Shown: in pieces, positions 53,872 to 60,936 of the stretch
Position numbering within the stretch: position 1 is the stretch's first letter
Layout: every line of letters starts with the position of its first letter
From: Gulosibacter sediminis
Lineage (GTDB): Bacteria > Actinomycetota > Actinomycetes > Actinomycetales > Microbacteriaceae
Assembly (NCBI RefSeq): GCF_023370115.1
Contig: NZ_CP097160.1
Span: forward strand, 1,054,001-1,118,000
Length of the DNA: 64,000 nucleotides
Direction of reading: 5' to 3'
The notes under the pieces: model-generated
What the model was told of the DNA's origin: nothing
The model's input: only the letters and a program-made list of their open reading frames with translations
The model's database searches: none
Program-made: the position numbers and the translations under genes

Positions 53872-54585
53872 ATGACATCTCCCGGTCCTGCTCTGAACTC
53901 GCAATTCCCGACGCTGCCGCAAGGCCGCACCGTCGGCTCCTACCAGACGTATGAAGCGGCGAAGCACGCAGTCGACGTGTTGATCGCGAACGAGGGCTTC
54001 TCGGCGCAGTCGATCTCGATCATCGGGAGCGACCTCAGCTCGGTCGAGCGCGTGACCGGGCGCATGAGCGTCGGTCGCACGGCGCTCAACGGCGTCATGA
54101 CCGGTGTCATGATCGGTCTGTTCATGTCGCTCATGTGGATGATCGTCAACCCGATCACGAACTTCATCGTGCTCGTCGGCATCTTCCTGCTCTCGATCGC
54201 CTTCGGCGTGATCTGGTCGCTCATCGTCTACGCGATGACACCAAACAAGCGCGAGTTCACCTCGATGATGCAGCTCACGGCGGGGCGATTCGACATCATC
54301 GTGCCGAACGAGCTCGCGAACGATGCCACGAGCATCCTGCGTGGCGGCCACGCGGAGGGGCAGCGGGTTGTCGCACCGCAGGCTTGGCCCGGTGCGCAGC
54401 AACAACAGCAGCAGTGGCCCGGTCAGTCGGTGGAGCCCGGGCAGCCCGCTGCGTCGCCGCAGGCGGGCGCGCCCGAGGCGAGCGGTGAGGATGCGCCGAA
54501 GCCGGCAGCACCCGCGGGCCCGCCAAAGACATATGGCGAGATGCAGGATGAGCTGCGGCGCAAGCAGGAGCGTGGCGAAGCGTAG
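53872..54585 (+). CDS. General-stress-protein-like (GSP17M-type) membrane protein
   Basis: A 237-aa protein. The N-terminal region (GRTVGSYQTYEAAKHAVDVL, SISIIGSDLSSVERVTGRMS) is the GSP17M-like domain, followed by glycine-zipper-like helices (TALNGVMTGVMIGLFMSLMW, NFIVLVGIFLLSIAFGVIWS) and a second copy-like strand (TAGRFDIIVPNELANDATSI). The C-terminal third is disordered and rich in Gln, Pro and Ala (AWPGAQQQQQQWPGQ). Role in stress is inferred from the family. A TAATTT stands 4 nt before the ATG. Divergent from the PRC/CBS gene. Confidence 0.75.
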   Translation: MTSPGPALNSQFPTLPQGRTVGSYQTYEAAKHAVDVLIANEGFSAQSISIIGSDLSSVERVTGRMSVGRTALNGVMTGVMIGLFMSLMWMIVNPITNFIVLVGIFLLSIAFGVIWSLIVYAMTPNKREFTSMMQLTAGRFDIIVPNELANDATSILRGGHAEGQRVVAPQAWPGAQQQQQQWPGQSVEPGQPAASPQAGAPEASGEDAPKPAAPAGPPKTYGEMQDELRRKQERGEA

Positions 54586-54607
54586 GTCGAGCGGGGCCTG
54601 GAACGGC

Positions 54608-54644
54608 GCGGCACGGAGTCGATCTTCGTGCCGCGTCTTTCTTT
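54608..54644 (+). terminator. Rho-independent terminator
   Basis: An 8-bp stem (GCGGCACG at 54608-54615, complement at 54627-54634) followed by GTCTTTCTTT, one of the few in the window with a T-rich tail. It ends the stress-protein mRNA before the padR promoter. Confidence 0.75.
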
Positions 54645-54663
54645 GTCCGGAAAGTACTTGACG

Positions 54664-54699
54664 TGACGTAGTACGTGTGACAAAGTAACTACTACGTCA
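54664..54699. promoter_or_regulatory. PadR operator: 10-bp perfect inverted repeat over the promoter
   Basis: TGACGTAGTA (54664-54673) and TACTACGTCA (54690-54699) are exact inverted repeats 16 bp apart. A TTGACG (54658-54663) just left of the site serves as a plausible -35, and the right arm covers the -10/start region; the PadR ATG is 17 nt downstream. Symmetry and position fit autorepression by the PadR protein encoded next. Confidence 0.75.
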
Positions 54700-54715
54700 G
54701 ACATAGGAGCTACAG

Positions 54716-55078
54716 ATGATCAGCGCAGAAGTGATTCGCGGATATGTGGACGTGCTCGTGCTCGAGTCGCTGCTCGACGAGCCGTCGTACGGCTACGCAA
54801 TCTCGAAGCGCATCGAACTGCTCGCACAGGGCGAATACGAGCTCAAGGAAACGACGCTTTATTCGGCCCTGCGGCGGCTCGAGAAGGCCGGGGCGATCAC
54901 CTCGTTCAAAGGCTCCGAGACCCACGGTCGTGCGCGCACCTACTACCGCCTCACCGAGGCGGGGCAACGCAGCTACCGCGACAAAGTGGCCGAGTGGTAT
55001 CGCACTGTCGACCTCATCCGCCGCTTTATTCGTGACATTCCCGCACCAACCGCATCCAGCCAGCAACAGGGGGCATAG
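54716..55078 (+). CDS. PadR-family transcriptional repressor
   Basis: A 120-aa PadR regulator with the winged helix at the N-terminus: VIRGYVDVLVLESLLDEPSY, YGYAISKRIELLAQGEYELK, ETTLYSALRRLEKAGAITSF and the wing GRARTYYRLTEAG. The short C-terminal helix (IRRFIRDIP) mediates dimerisation (subfamily 2). A ribosome site (AGGAGC) precedes the ATG. It overlaps nothing but ends 2 nt before the membrane gene it is paired with; the pair is a known layout in which the repressor controls its own operon and membrane partner. Confidence 0.93.
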   Translation: MISAEVIRGYVDVLVLESLLDEPSYGYAISKRIELLAQGEYELKETTLYSALRRLEKAGAITSFKGSETHGRARTYYRLTEAGQRSYRDKVAEWYRTVDLIRRFIRDIPAPTASSQQQGA

Positions 55079-55080
55079 CC

Positions 55081-56040
55081 ATGGACGCCATCACCATCTA
55101 CCTTGACCACATGTTCCGCGGGCTTCCGCGCACGCCCGATGTTTTGCGCGCCCGCGGTGAGCTCGAGCAGATGAGCCTCGACCGCTACCAGGAACTGCTC
55201 GCCGAGGGAGTCAGCGAGAACGAGGCCGTCGGCCGTGTCATCACGCAGTTTGGCAACCTCGACGACCTCGCCGACGACCTCGGCATTCGCACCCACCTCG
55301 AGGGCGCGGCCGAGGCAGAGAACGTCGTCTACGTCAGTCGCGAGGAGGGCGAGGCGCTGATTCGCAGCCGGGGCCGCATGGCGTGGCTGATCGGCGGTGG
55401 GCTTGCCGTCATCATGGCCGGTCTCAGCGTGAACGTGTTGCTGAGCGCGAGCGAGTCCGAGCTTTCTCCGTTTGGCGGGGGCATCTTCCTCGTGTCGGTC
55501 GCCATCGCGGTCGGGCTCTTCGTGGTCGGCGGTATGCAGGGCCAGGAGTTCAAGCACTTCGTGGGCCAGCGCATTCAGCTCGACGAATCGTACGAGCGAG
55601 AGGTTCGCGCACGTAAGCGTGCCGGGCAGACGTTGTTTGTGACGATGCTCGTGGCGGGCATCATGCTCATCATCCTCGGCGTCGCTGGCACAGCAACGCT
55701 CAATGGGCTCGGCGTCGGCGACGGGGCGGCGGTCTGGATCTTCGTCGGCGTCGCGCTCGGCGTCGGGCTGATCCTGCAGGCCTCGTTGCGTCGCAGCGCG
55801 CTCGAGCGACTGCTTGGCGAGGGCAACTTCGCGCTCGTGAACGAGGAGCAGCAGAAGTCGAACTCGATGATCTCGCGCATCGCGGGGCCGTACTGGCTGC
55901 TCATGGTTGCCGCGTTCCTCGTCTGGAGCTTCGGCTGGAACGCCTGGCACATCTCGTGGATGGTCTGGCCGGTCGCGGGCATCCTGTTTGCGTTCATCGC
56001 CACGCTCATCCACTCGATCCGCAACACCACCGACACCTAA
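55081..56040 (+). CDS. Permease-prefix (HAAS-type) membrane protein, PadR partner
   Basis: A 319-aa protein. The cytoplasmic N-terminus (about 1-95) has the HAAS/permease-prefix pattern: YLDHMFRGLPRTPDVLRARG, ELEQMSLDRYQELLAEGVSE and VITQFGNLDDLADDLGI. About six membrane helices follow, paired with loops (GRMAWLIGGGLAVIMAGLSV, WIFVGVALGVGLILQA, WLLMVAAFLVWSFGWNAWHI). Such PadR-linked proteins are thought to sense or reshape the membrane; the ligand is unknown. Start codon 2 nt after padR, so translation is coupled. Confidence 0.85.
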   Translation: MDAITIYLDHMFRGLPRTPDVLRARGELEQMSLDRYQELLAEGVSENEAVGRVITQFGNLDDLADDLGIRTHLEGAAEAENVVYVSREEGEALIRSRGRMAWLIGGGLAVIMAGLSVNVLLSASESELSPFGGGIFLVSVAIAVGLFVVGGMQGQEFKHFVGQRIQLDESYEREVRARKRAGQTLFVTMLVAGIMLIILGVAGTATLNGLGVGDGAAVWIFVGVALGVGLILQASLRRSALERLLGEGNFALVNEEQQKSNSMISRIAGPYWLLMVAAFLVWSFGWNAWHISWMVWPVAGILFAFIATLIHSIRNTTDT

Positions 56041-56060
56041 CCCCGCCCCGTCTAAGCAGC

Positions 56061-56084
56061 AGTTGAGTGGTCACTTTTTGTAGT
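56061..56084 (+). repeat. Palindromic intergenic repeat, copy B, left arm
   Basis: AGTTGAGTGGTCACTTTTTGTAGT; its exact reverse complement lies at 57412-57435 on the other side of the IS30 element. The 24-bp arms would form one hairpin if the insertion were removed. Confidence 0.8.
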
Positions 56085-56089
56085 TCTGG

Positions 56090-57406
56090 CGCCGGGGGCT
56101 TCAGGTGGTCAGTGCAACTCCATCGATGAGTTGCTGAAGTCTTTCAGCCGGGGTGTAGCCCTGCAACACGACACGAGGCCGGGAGTTGAGTTGGTCTTGC
56201 ACCAGCCGCAACTCCCGGTCCGTGACCCGGTTGAAATCCGTGCCCTTGGGAAAGTCCCACCGCAACTGCCCGTTCAAGTTCTCATTACTCGGCCGCTGCC
56301 ACGGCGAGTGCGGATCACAGAAAAACACCGGACACCCTGTCGCGACCGTGAACTGACGATGCTGCGCCATCTCCGTGCCCTGATCCCACGTCAACGATGC
56401 CAACACCGCATCCGCCAGTTGCGCGACCATGCCCGTGAGGACCTCGATCACGGTCGCGGAGTCCCGAACCCCGGGAAGACGCCCGAGCAGACACAACCGA
56501 CTCGCGCGTTCCATCAACGTGACAATCCCGGAATTGTTCGGGCCAACCACGAGATCACCCTCCCAATGCCCGGGCACCGCACGCCCCGCATGCGCGGCCG
56601 CGAGTTGCTCATCACGGTCCGCGAGTCGGTACCCGTCCAACCACGGCCGTTGATTCCGGGCCGGGAGTCTCGACTGGGGCTTGCGGCCGGTACGTTTCGA
56701 CCGCAACGCGTGTTCGACCTTCAACTCGTGCCGTAACGACCCCGCACCTTGGACGTACAAGGCTTGGTAGATCGTTTCGTGACTGACCCTCATCGCCGCA
56801 TCCCGCGGGTACTCGACCGGGAGCCGGGCCGAGATCTGTGGCGGGGACACCTGCTTGTTGAGGAACCCGACCACGACCCGCCGTAACCGCGGGTCGTGGT
56901 CAAGTTTTCGGGGTTTCGGACGAGCGCGTGCATGGTCTGCACGGTACTGCGCGAGTTTGGCGCTGTACTGCGTTTCTTGCCCCGCGCCCGTGGTCAACAC
57001 GAGCTGGTAGCGCGAGATTTCTCGCGACACCGTCGCACGAGAGAACCCGATCAATTCCGCGATCTGTGCCTGGGACAGGTCCTGTTCCAGCCCGAGCTGG
57101 ATCAGTATCCGGTCCCCAAGTTGCAGCCGCCGGCCGTGTCCCGTGCCCGGCGAGGACGCCGGATCGATCGGGTCGGGAAACACCACACTCGAGCGGGTGT
57201 CACTGGGTCGCCCTCGTTGCATCCGTACTCCTGCCCATCGAAGCCATCGGAACAACGTTCGCACGCCCACCCCTGGCCACAACTGGCGCGACCGTACCGG
57301 AGTGCCGTCTAACACCCGTTCAATCGCCCGAACCCGATCCGCAAGCCGATACATCCAACACCCCTGACAATCAGGGAGTTGCACTCACCCCACGAATCCG
57401 CCGGCG
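56090..57406. mobile_element. IS30-family insertion sequence inside a palindromic repeat
   Basis: The element encodes one transposase. Imperfect terminal inverted repeats are 56090-56121 and 57375-57406: 26 of 32 positions pair, best in the inner 11 bp (AGTGCAACTCC) and the outer CGCCGG. It is flanked by the two arms of palindromic repeat copy B, so it inserted near the apex of that hairpin. Five bases on each side (TCTGG left, GTGAG right) remain unassigned, so exact ends and target duplication are not resolved. Confidence 0.8.
56101..57384 (-). CDS. IS30-family transposase
   Basis: A 427-aa DDE transposase. The N-terminal part holds a helix-turn-helix (LGLEQDLSQAQIAELIGFSR, ATVSREISRY) that binds the inverted repeats. 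The catalytic triad is D277 in HWEGDLVVG, D334 in LTWDQGTEM and E368 in RPSNENLNG, with the family's SPWQRPSNENLNGQLR hallmark. No frameshift or stop is seen, so it should be active. The GTG at 57384 lies in the right inverted repeat; internal starts (ATG at 57354 or near 57222) are possible. Confidence 0.95.
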   Translation of the reverse strand: MQLPDCQGCWMYRLADRVRAIERVLDGTPVRSRQLWPGVGVRTLFRWLRWAGVRMQRGRPSDTRSSVVFPDPIDPASSPGTGHGRRLQLGDRILIQLGLEQDLSQAQIAELIGFSRATVSREISRYQLVLTTGAGQETQYSAKLAQYRADHARARPKPRKLDHDPRLRRVVVGFLNKQVSPPQISARLPVEYPRDAAMRVSHETIYQALYVQGAGSLRHELKVEHALRSKRTGRKPQSRLPARNQRPWLDGYRLADRDEQLAAAHAGRAVPGHWEGDLVVGPNNSGIVTLMERASRLCLLGRLPGVRDSATVIEVLTGMVAQLADAVLASLTWDQGTEMAQHRQFTVATGCPVFFCDPHSPWQRPSNENLNGQLRWDFPKGTDFNRVTDRELRLVQDQLNSRPRVVLQGYTPAERLQQLIDGVALTT

Positions 57407-57411
57407 GTGAG

Positions 57412-57435
57412 ACTACAAAAAGTGACCACTCAACT
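57412..57435 (-). repeat. Palindromic intergenic repeat, copy B, right arm
   Basis: ACTACAAAAAGTGACCACTCAACT is the exact reverse complement of 56061-56084. It ends 8 nt before the stop of the Xaa-Pro aminopeptidase gene. Confidence 0.8.
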
Positions 57436-57443
57436 GCTCTTGG

Positions 57444-58862
57444 TTAGCGGTGGGCGGCGAGCCATGCCTCGACGTCGTCGGCCGAGCGGGGGATGCCGGC
57501 CGAGAGGTTTTCGGCGCCGGTCTCGGTGACGACGATGTCGTCTTCGATGCGCACGCCGATGCCGCGCAGCTCCTCCGGCACCGTGAGGTCGCCCGGGTGG
57601 AAGTAGAGGCCCGGCTCGATCGTGAACACGTTGCCGGGCTCGAGGATGCCGTCGAGGTACATTTCGCGGCGGGCCTGGGCGCAGTCGTGCACATCAAGGC
57701 CGAGGTGGTGGCTCGTGCCGTGCACCATGTAGCGACGGTGCGGCTGGTGCTCGGGCTTGAGCGCCTCCTCGAGCGACATCGGCAGAATCCCGCCCCACGC
57801 ATCCAGCGATTTCGCGATGGAGGCGAGCGCCGTCTCGTGCACCTCGCGGAAGGTGATGCCGGGCTTGACGATGGCGAACGCGTCGTCGGCCGCCTTGAGC
57901 ACGGCCTCGTAGACGCGACGCTGCACCGGCGTGAAGGTGCCGTCGATCGGCATCGTGCGCGTGATGTCGGCGGTGTAGTACGAATCGCCCTCGACGCCGG
58001 CGTCGACGAGAATCAAATCGCCCGGCAGCACGGGGCCGTCGTTCGTTGACCAGTGCAGGTAGCAGGCGTGCGGGCCCGACGCGGCGATGGTCGAGTAGCC
58101 GAGATCATTGCCCTCGAGGCGCGCGCGGGCCGTGAACGCGCCCTCGACGACGCGCTCGCCACGCGGATGCTCGGTGGCGCGAGGCAGGGCGCGCAGGATG
58201 TCGTCGAAGCCGTTCGAGGTCGCGGCAACGGCGTCGCGCAGCTGCTGCACCTCCCACTCGTCCTTGACGAGGCGGAGCTCGCTGAGTTCCTGCGCGAGCT
58301 GCGGGTCGGCCTCGCTCACGTCGCCGCGGGTGGCCGAGAACTCACCGAGGTCGCGGGTCGCGATGTCGAGCTGGGCGCTCACCTGCTCGAGGCTCGGGCG
58401 GGGGCCGGTCCAGAACTCGCCGATGCCCGGGTTCGCGTAGAACTCGTCGGTGTCACGGCCCGCGGCCTTGCGGAAGAACAGCGTGACCTCGTGGCCGTCG
58501 GCGGTCGGCTCGAACACGAGCAGCGAGCCAGGCACTGTTGCCGAGCCCCAGCCGGTGAGGTGCGCGAACGCCGAGTGCGCGCGGTAGGCGTAGTCGTCGT
58601 CGTTCGAGCGCACCTTCGTGTCGCCCGCGGCGATGACGAGGCGCTCACCGTGGTGCAGCGCCGAAATGGCGTCGCGGCGGGCCTTAGCGTACGGAGCCAC
58701 CTCGGAGCGCGGGGTCGGCTCGTCCTGGCGGGCCTCCCAGCCCTGCGAAATGTAGTCGCGGAAGAACGTCGAACCGGGGGTGGTGCTGCGGTTCGCGTTC
58801 TTAGTCTGTGCGTCGCCTTCCGCGGCGGCGCGGTCGTGGTTGCTTGTGGCGGTCTCACTCAT
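57444..58862 (-). CDS. pepP: Xaa-Pro aminopeptidase (M24B)
   Basis: A 472-aa cytoplasmic di-metal peptidase removing N-terminal residues before proline. The N-terminal creatinase-like domain (YAKARRDAISALHHGERLVI; SNDDDYAYRAHSAFAHLTGW) precedes the pita-bread catalytic domain with the two Asp ligands in LILVDAGVEGDSYYTADITR, His in VHGTSHHLGLDVHD and Glu ligands in FTIEPGLYFHP and VRIEDDIVVTETG. The first ~35 residues are a polar tail, so the true start may lie further in. A 33-bp hairpin repeat stands 17 nt upstream of the annotated start. Confidence 0.93.
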   Translation of the reverse strand: MSETATSNHDRAAAEGDAQTKNANRSTTPGSTFFRDYISQGWEARQDEPTPRSEVAPYAKARRDAISALHHGERLVIAAGDTKVRSNDDDYAYRAHSAFAHLTGWGSATVPGSLLVFEPTADGHEVTLFFRKAAGRDTDEFYANPGIGEFWTGPRPSLEQVSAQLDIATRDLGEFSATRGDVSEADPQLAQELSELRLVKDEWEVQQLRDAVAATSNGFDDILRALPRATEHPRGERVVEGAFTARARLEGNDLGYSTIAASGPHACYLHWSTNDGPVLPGDLILVDAGVEGDSYYTADITRTMPIDGTFTPVQRRVYEAVLKAADDAFAIVKPGITFREVHETALASIAKSLDAWGGILPMSLEEALKPEHQPHRRYMVHGTSHHLGLDVHDCAQARREMYLDGILEPGNVFTIEPGLYFHPGDLTVPEELRGIGVRIEDDIVVTETGAENLSAGIPRSADDVEAWLAAHR

Positions 58863-58879
58863 ACCCCCATTCTCCCACT

Positions 58880-58948
58880 GGGGGTTGAGTGGTCACTTGT
58901 TGTAGTTCTGGCACCGCCAGAACTACAACAAGTGACCACTCAACCCCC
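58880..58948. repeat. Palindromic intergenic repeat, copy C (perfect 33-bp stem)
   Basis: 58880-58912 pairs without mismatch with 58916-58948 around a 3-nt loop ACC. The arm contains TTGAGTGGTCACTTGTTG followed by TAGTTCTGGC, close to copy B (one base different in the core) and sharing TGAGTGGYCACTT with copy A. It fills the gap between two same-strand genes and would form a very stable hairpin in the pepP leader or the upstream transcript. Confidence 0.85.
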
Positions 58949-58952
58949 TTCT

Positions 58953-59987
58953 TTAGGAGGCGGGGGAGAGTTCGGCGAAGACGGGGCGGTGGTCCGAGCC
59001 GGCGCGGTCGGCCGATGTGACGACCTCGAAGCCGGTGACCTCCCACTGCGACGTCGACATCACGTGGTCGATCGCCGGCACGAGCATGGGCGGCCGGCCA
59101 CTCGTCCAGGTGCCCGACGAGGCAGCGCCGGCAGCCTGCGCCGCGTCGAAGCACTCGCCGAGGGTCGCGCCATCGCTCGTGCCGAGCCCCCACATGTGGT
59201 CGATCGTCGCGTTGAGGTCGCCCGCGAGAATCGTGTTGCCGTCACAGACGGTCGAGAGCCACTCGAGGTCGGAACGCCACTGGTCCATGTACTGCGGCGT
59301 CGGGGCGATCGGATGCGCCGCGACGAACCGCGGGCCGTCGCCGCTGACTGGTTCGGCGATGACCGTGGCCAGCGCCGACGTGTCTCCGAGCTCTGAGTTG
59401 ATTTGGTACTCGCCGAGGTCGGACGAGATGAGAATCGTCGTCTCGGCCGCCGCGTAGCCGGGCGCGCCGCTGTTCGAGAGCACCCACATCGGGCTGCCCT
59501 GCTCCGACATGATGCCAGCGATCTCGACGCCCATGTCCTCGGTGGTTTCGGGCAGCACGACGACGTCGGCCTCGCGCTCGAGGGCGAGTTGCGCGATCGT
59601 CGGCGAGCCCGGCTCATTGCCAAGCGTGTTCCAACTCAGCACCTTGATCGACCCCTCGACGTTGCTCACCGGCACATTCGTTGCGAGGCCACGCACGAGG
59701 TAAATGCCGCTGCCGACGACGAGCACGAGCGTGAGCATGACGGCGGTCGTGCCGAACAGCGCGCGCGTCTGGCGCGAGATGAGCAGCAGGATCAGCACGA
59801 GAATCAGCGCCGCGCCGAGGCAGAGCAGCCCTACCAGGCGGAAGGAAATGAGCTGGGTAAAGGGCAGCGTGCGCTGCAAGCCAAACAACTGCGGCCAGAT
59901 GAGCACAACACCGCAGATGAGAACAACAACACCGAGCAGGCCGCCGATGATGCCCCACGCCGGCGAGATTCGTTTGCGTTTCGACAT
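58953..59987 (-). CDS. Membrane-anchored endonuclease/exonuclease/phosphatase-family protein
   Basis: A 344-aa protein with three N-terminal membrane helices (AWGIIGGLLGVVVLICGVVL, LVGLLCLGAALILVLILLLI, ALFGTTAVMLTLVLVVGSGI), then an EEP phosphodiesterase domain facing outside: SIKVLSWNTLGNEPG, VVVLPETTEDMG (metal Glu), TILAGDLNATIDH (Asp/Asn) and the final GSDHRPVFAEL (Asp/His). Relatives cleave nucleic acids or phospholipid head groups. The outer location argues for an envelope or extracellular substrate (inference). It lies upstream of pepP across the hairpin repeat. Confidence 0.85.
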   Translation of the reverse strand: MSKRKRISPAWGIIGGLLGVVVLICGVVLIWPQLFGLQRTLPFTQLISFRLVGLLCLGAALILVLILLLISRQTRALFGTTAVMLTLVLVVGSGIYLVRGLATNVPVSNVEGSIKVLSWNTLGNEPGSPTIAQLALEREADVVVLPETTEDMGVEIAGIMSEQGSPMWVLSNSGAPGYAAAETTILISSDLGEYQINSELGDTSALATVIAEPVSGDGPRFVAAHPIAPTPQYMDQWRSDLEWLSTVCDGNTILAGDLNATIDHMWGLGTSDGATLGECFDAAQAAGAASSGTWTSGRPPMLVPAIDHVMSTSQWEVTGFEVVTSADRAGSDHRPVFAELSPAS

Positions 59988-60051
59988 GACCGCTCAAGGG
60001 TACCTGGGCCGGCTGCCGAAAGCGGCGCGTGAACTCGGCCTACCATGAAGC

Positions 60052-60933
60052 ATGAGCACGCGCCCCTTCGACCCCGCCAAGCCGATCGATCTGCACCTGC
60101 ACTCGAACGAGTCCGACGGCACGGAGTCGCCGGCTCAGGTCGTTCAGGCGGCTGCGGATGCGGGGCTCGGCACGATCGCGCTCACCGACCACGACACGAT
60201 GGCGGGCTGGGATGAGGCGGGCGCCGCCGCGCGCCGGCTCGGCCTCACGCTCATCCCAGGCATCGAATTCTCGACGCAGATCGAGCTCGCGTCGGTGCAC
60301 ATCCTCGGGTACCTGCTCGACCCGCACGACCGGCACCTCGTTGCCGAACTCGACCGCATCCGCAACGATCGCGTGACCCGAGCCGAGCGGATGGTCGAGG
60401 CGATCGGCCGCGACTTCCCGCTGAAGTGGGATGACGTGCTCGCGGAGGCGCAAGAGGGCGCGACGATCGGCCGACCGCACATTGCCGATGCGCTCGCCCG
60501 CAAGGGCCTCGTCGCCGACCGCAACGAGGCGTTCGCGTCGATCCTGCACTGGCAGGGCGGGTACTTTCAGCCGCACCGCGCGCCGCATCCGACGCACGCG
60601 ATCGAGCTCATCCACGAGGCGGGCGGCGTCGCCGTACTTGCGCACGGCGGGAGCCGCGGGCGGCGCGCGATGAGCGACGGCAACTTCCCGAAGCTCGTTG
60701 CGGCGGGCCTCGACGGCGTCGAAATCGGGCACCGCGAGAACGACGAGCTCGCGCGGTCGCTGCTGCGTGGTTACGCGCGCAAGCACGAGCTCATCGTGAC
60801 CGGCTCGAGCGACTACCACGGCGCCGGAAAGCCGAACCAGCTCGGCGAGAACACTACGGATCCCGCCGAGCTGGAACGAATTATTGCGCGGGCCACGGGC
60901 ACGAAGCCCGTCGTGCCGCACCGAGAACGATAG
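60052..60933 (+). CDS. PHP-domain phosphoesterase (YciV / RNase AM-like)
   Basis: A 293-aa PHP-fold enzyme with a trinuclear metal site. The ligands are in IDLHLHSNESDGTESP (two His and Asp), LTDHDTMAGW, PGIEFSTQIELASVHIL, the GRPHIADAL insert, GGVAVLAHGGSRGRR and TGSSDYHGAGKPNQLG. This layout matches YciV-type enzymes that hydrolyse 3',5'-bisnucleotides and trim RNA 5' ends. TACCAT lies 5 nt before the ATG. Convergent with the DEAD-box gene, 3 nt apart. Confidence 0.88.
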   Translation: MSTRPFDPAKPIDLHLHSNESDGTESPAQVVQAAADAGLGTIALTDHDTMAGWDEAGAAARRLGLTLIPGIEFSTQIELASVHILGYLLDPHDRHLVAELDRIRNDRVTRAERMVEAIGRDFPLKWDDVLAEAQEGATIGRPHIADALARKGLVADRNEAFASILHWQGGYFQPHRAPHPTHAIELIHEAGGVAVLAHGGSRGRRAMSDGNFPKLVAAGLDGVEIGHRENDELARSLLRGYARKHELIVTGSSDYHGAGKPNQLGENTTDPAELERIIARATGTKPVVPHRER

Positions 60934-60936
60934 CGC

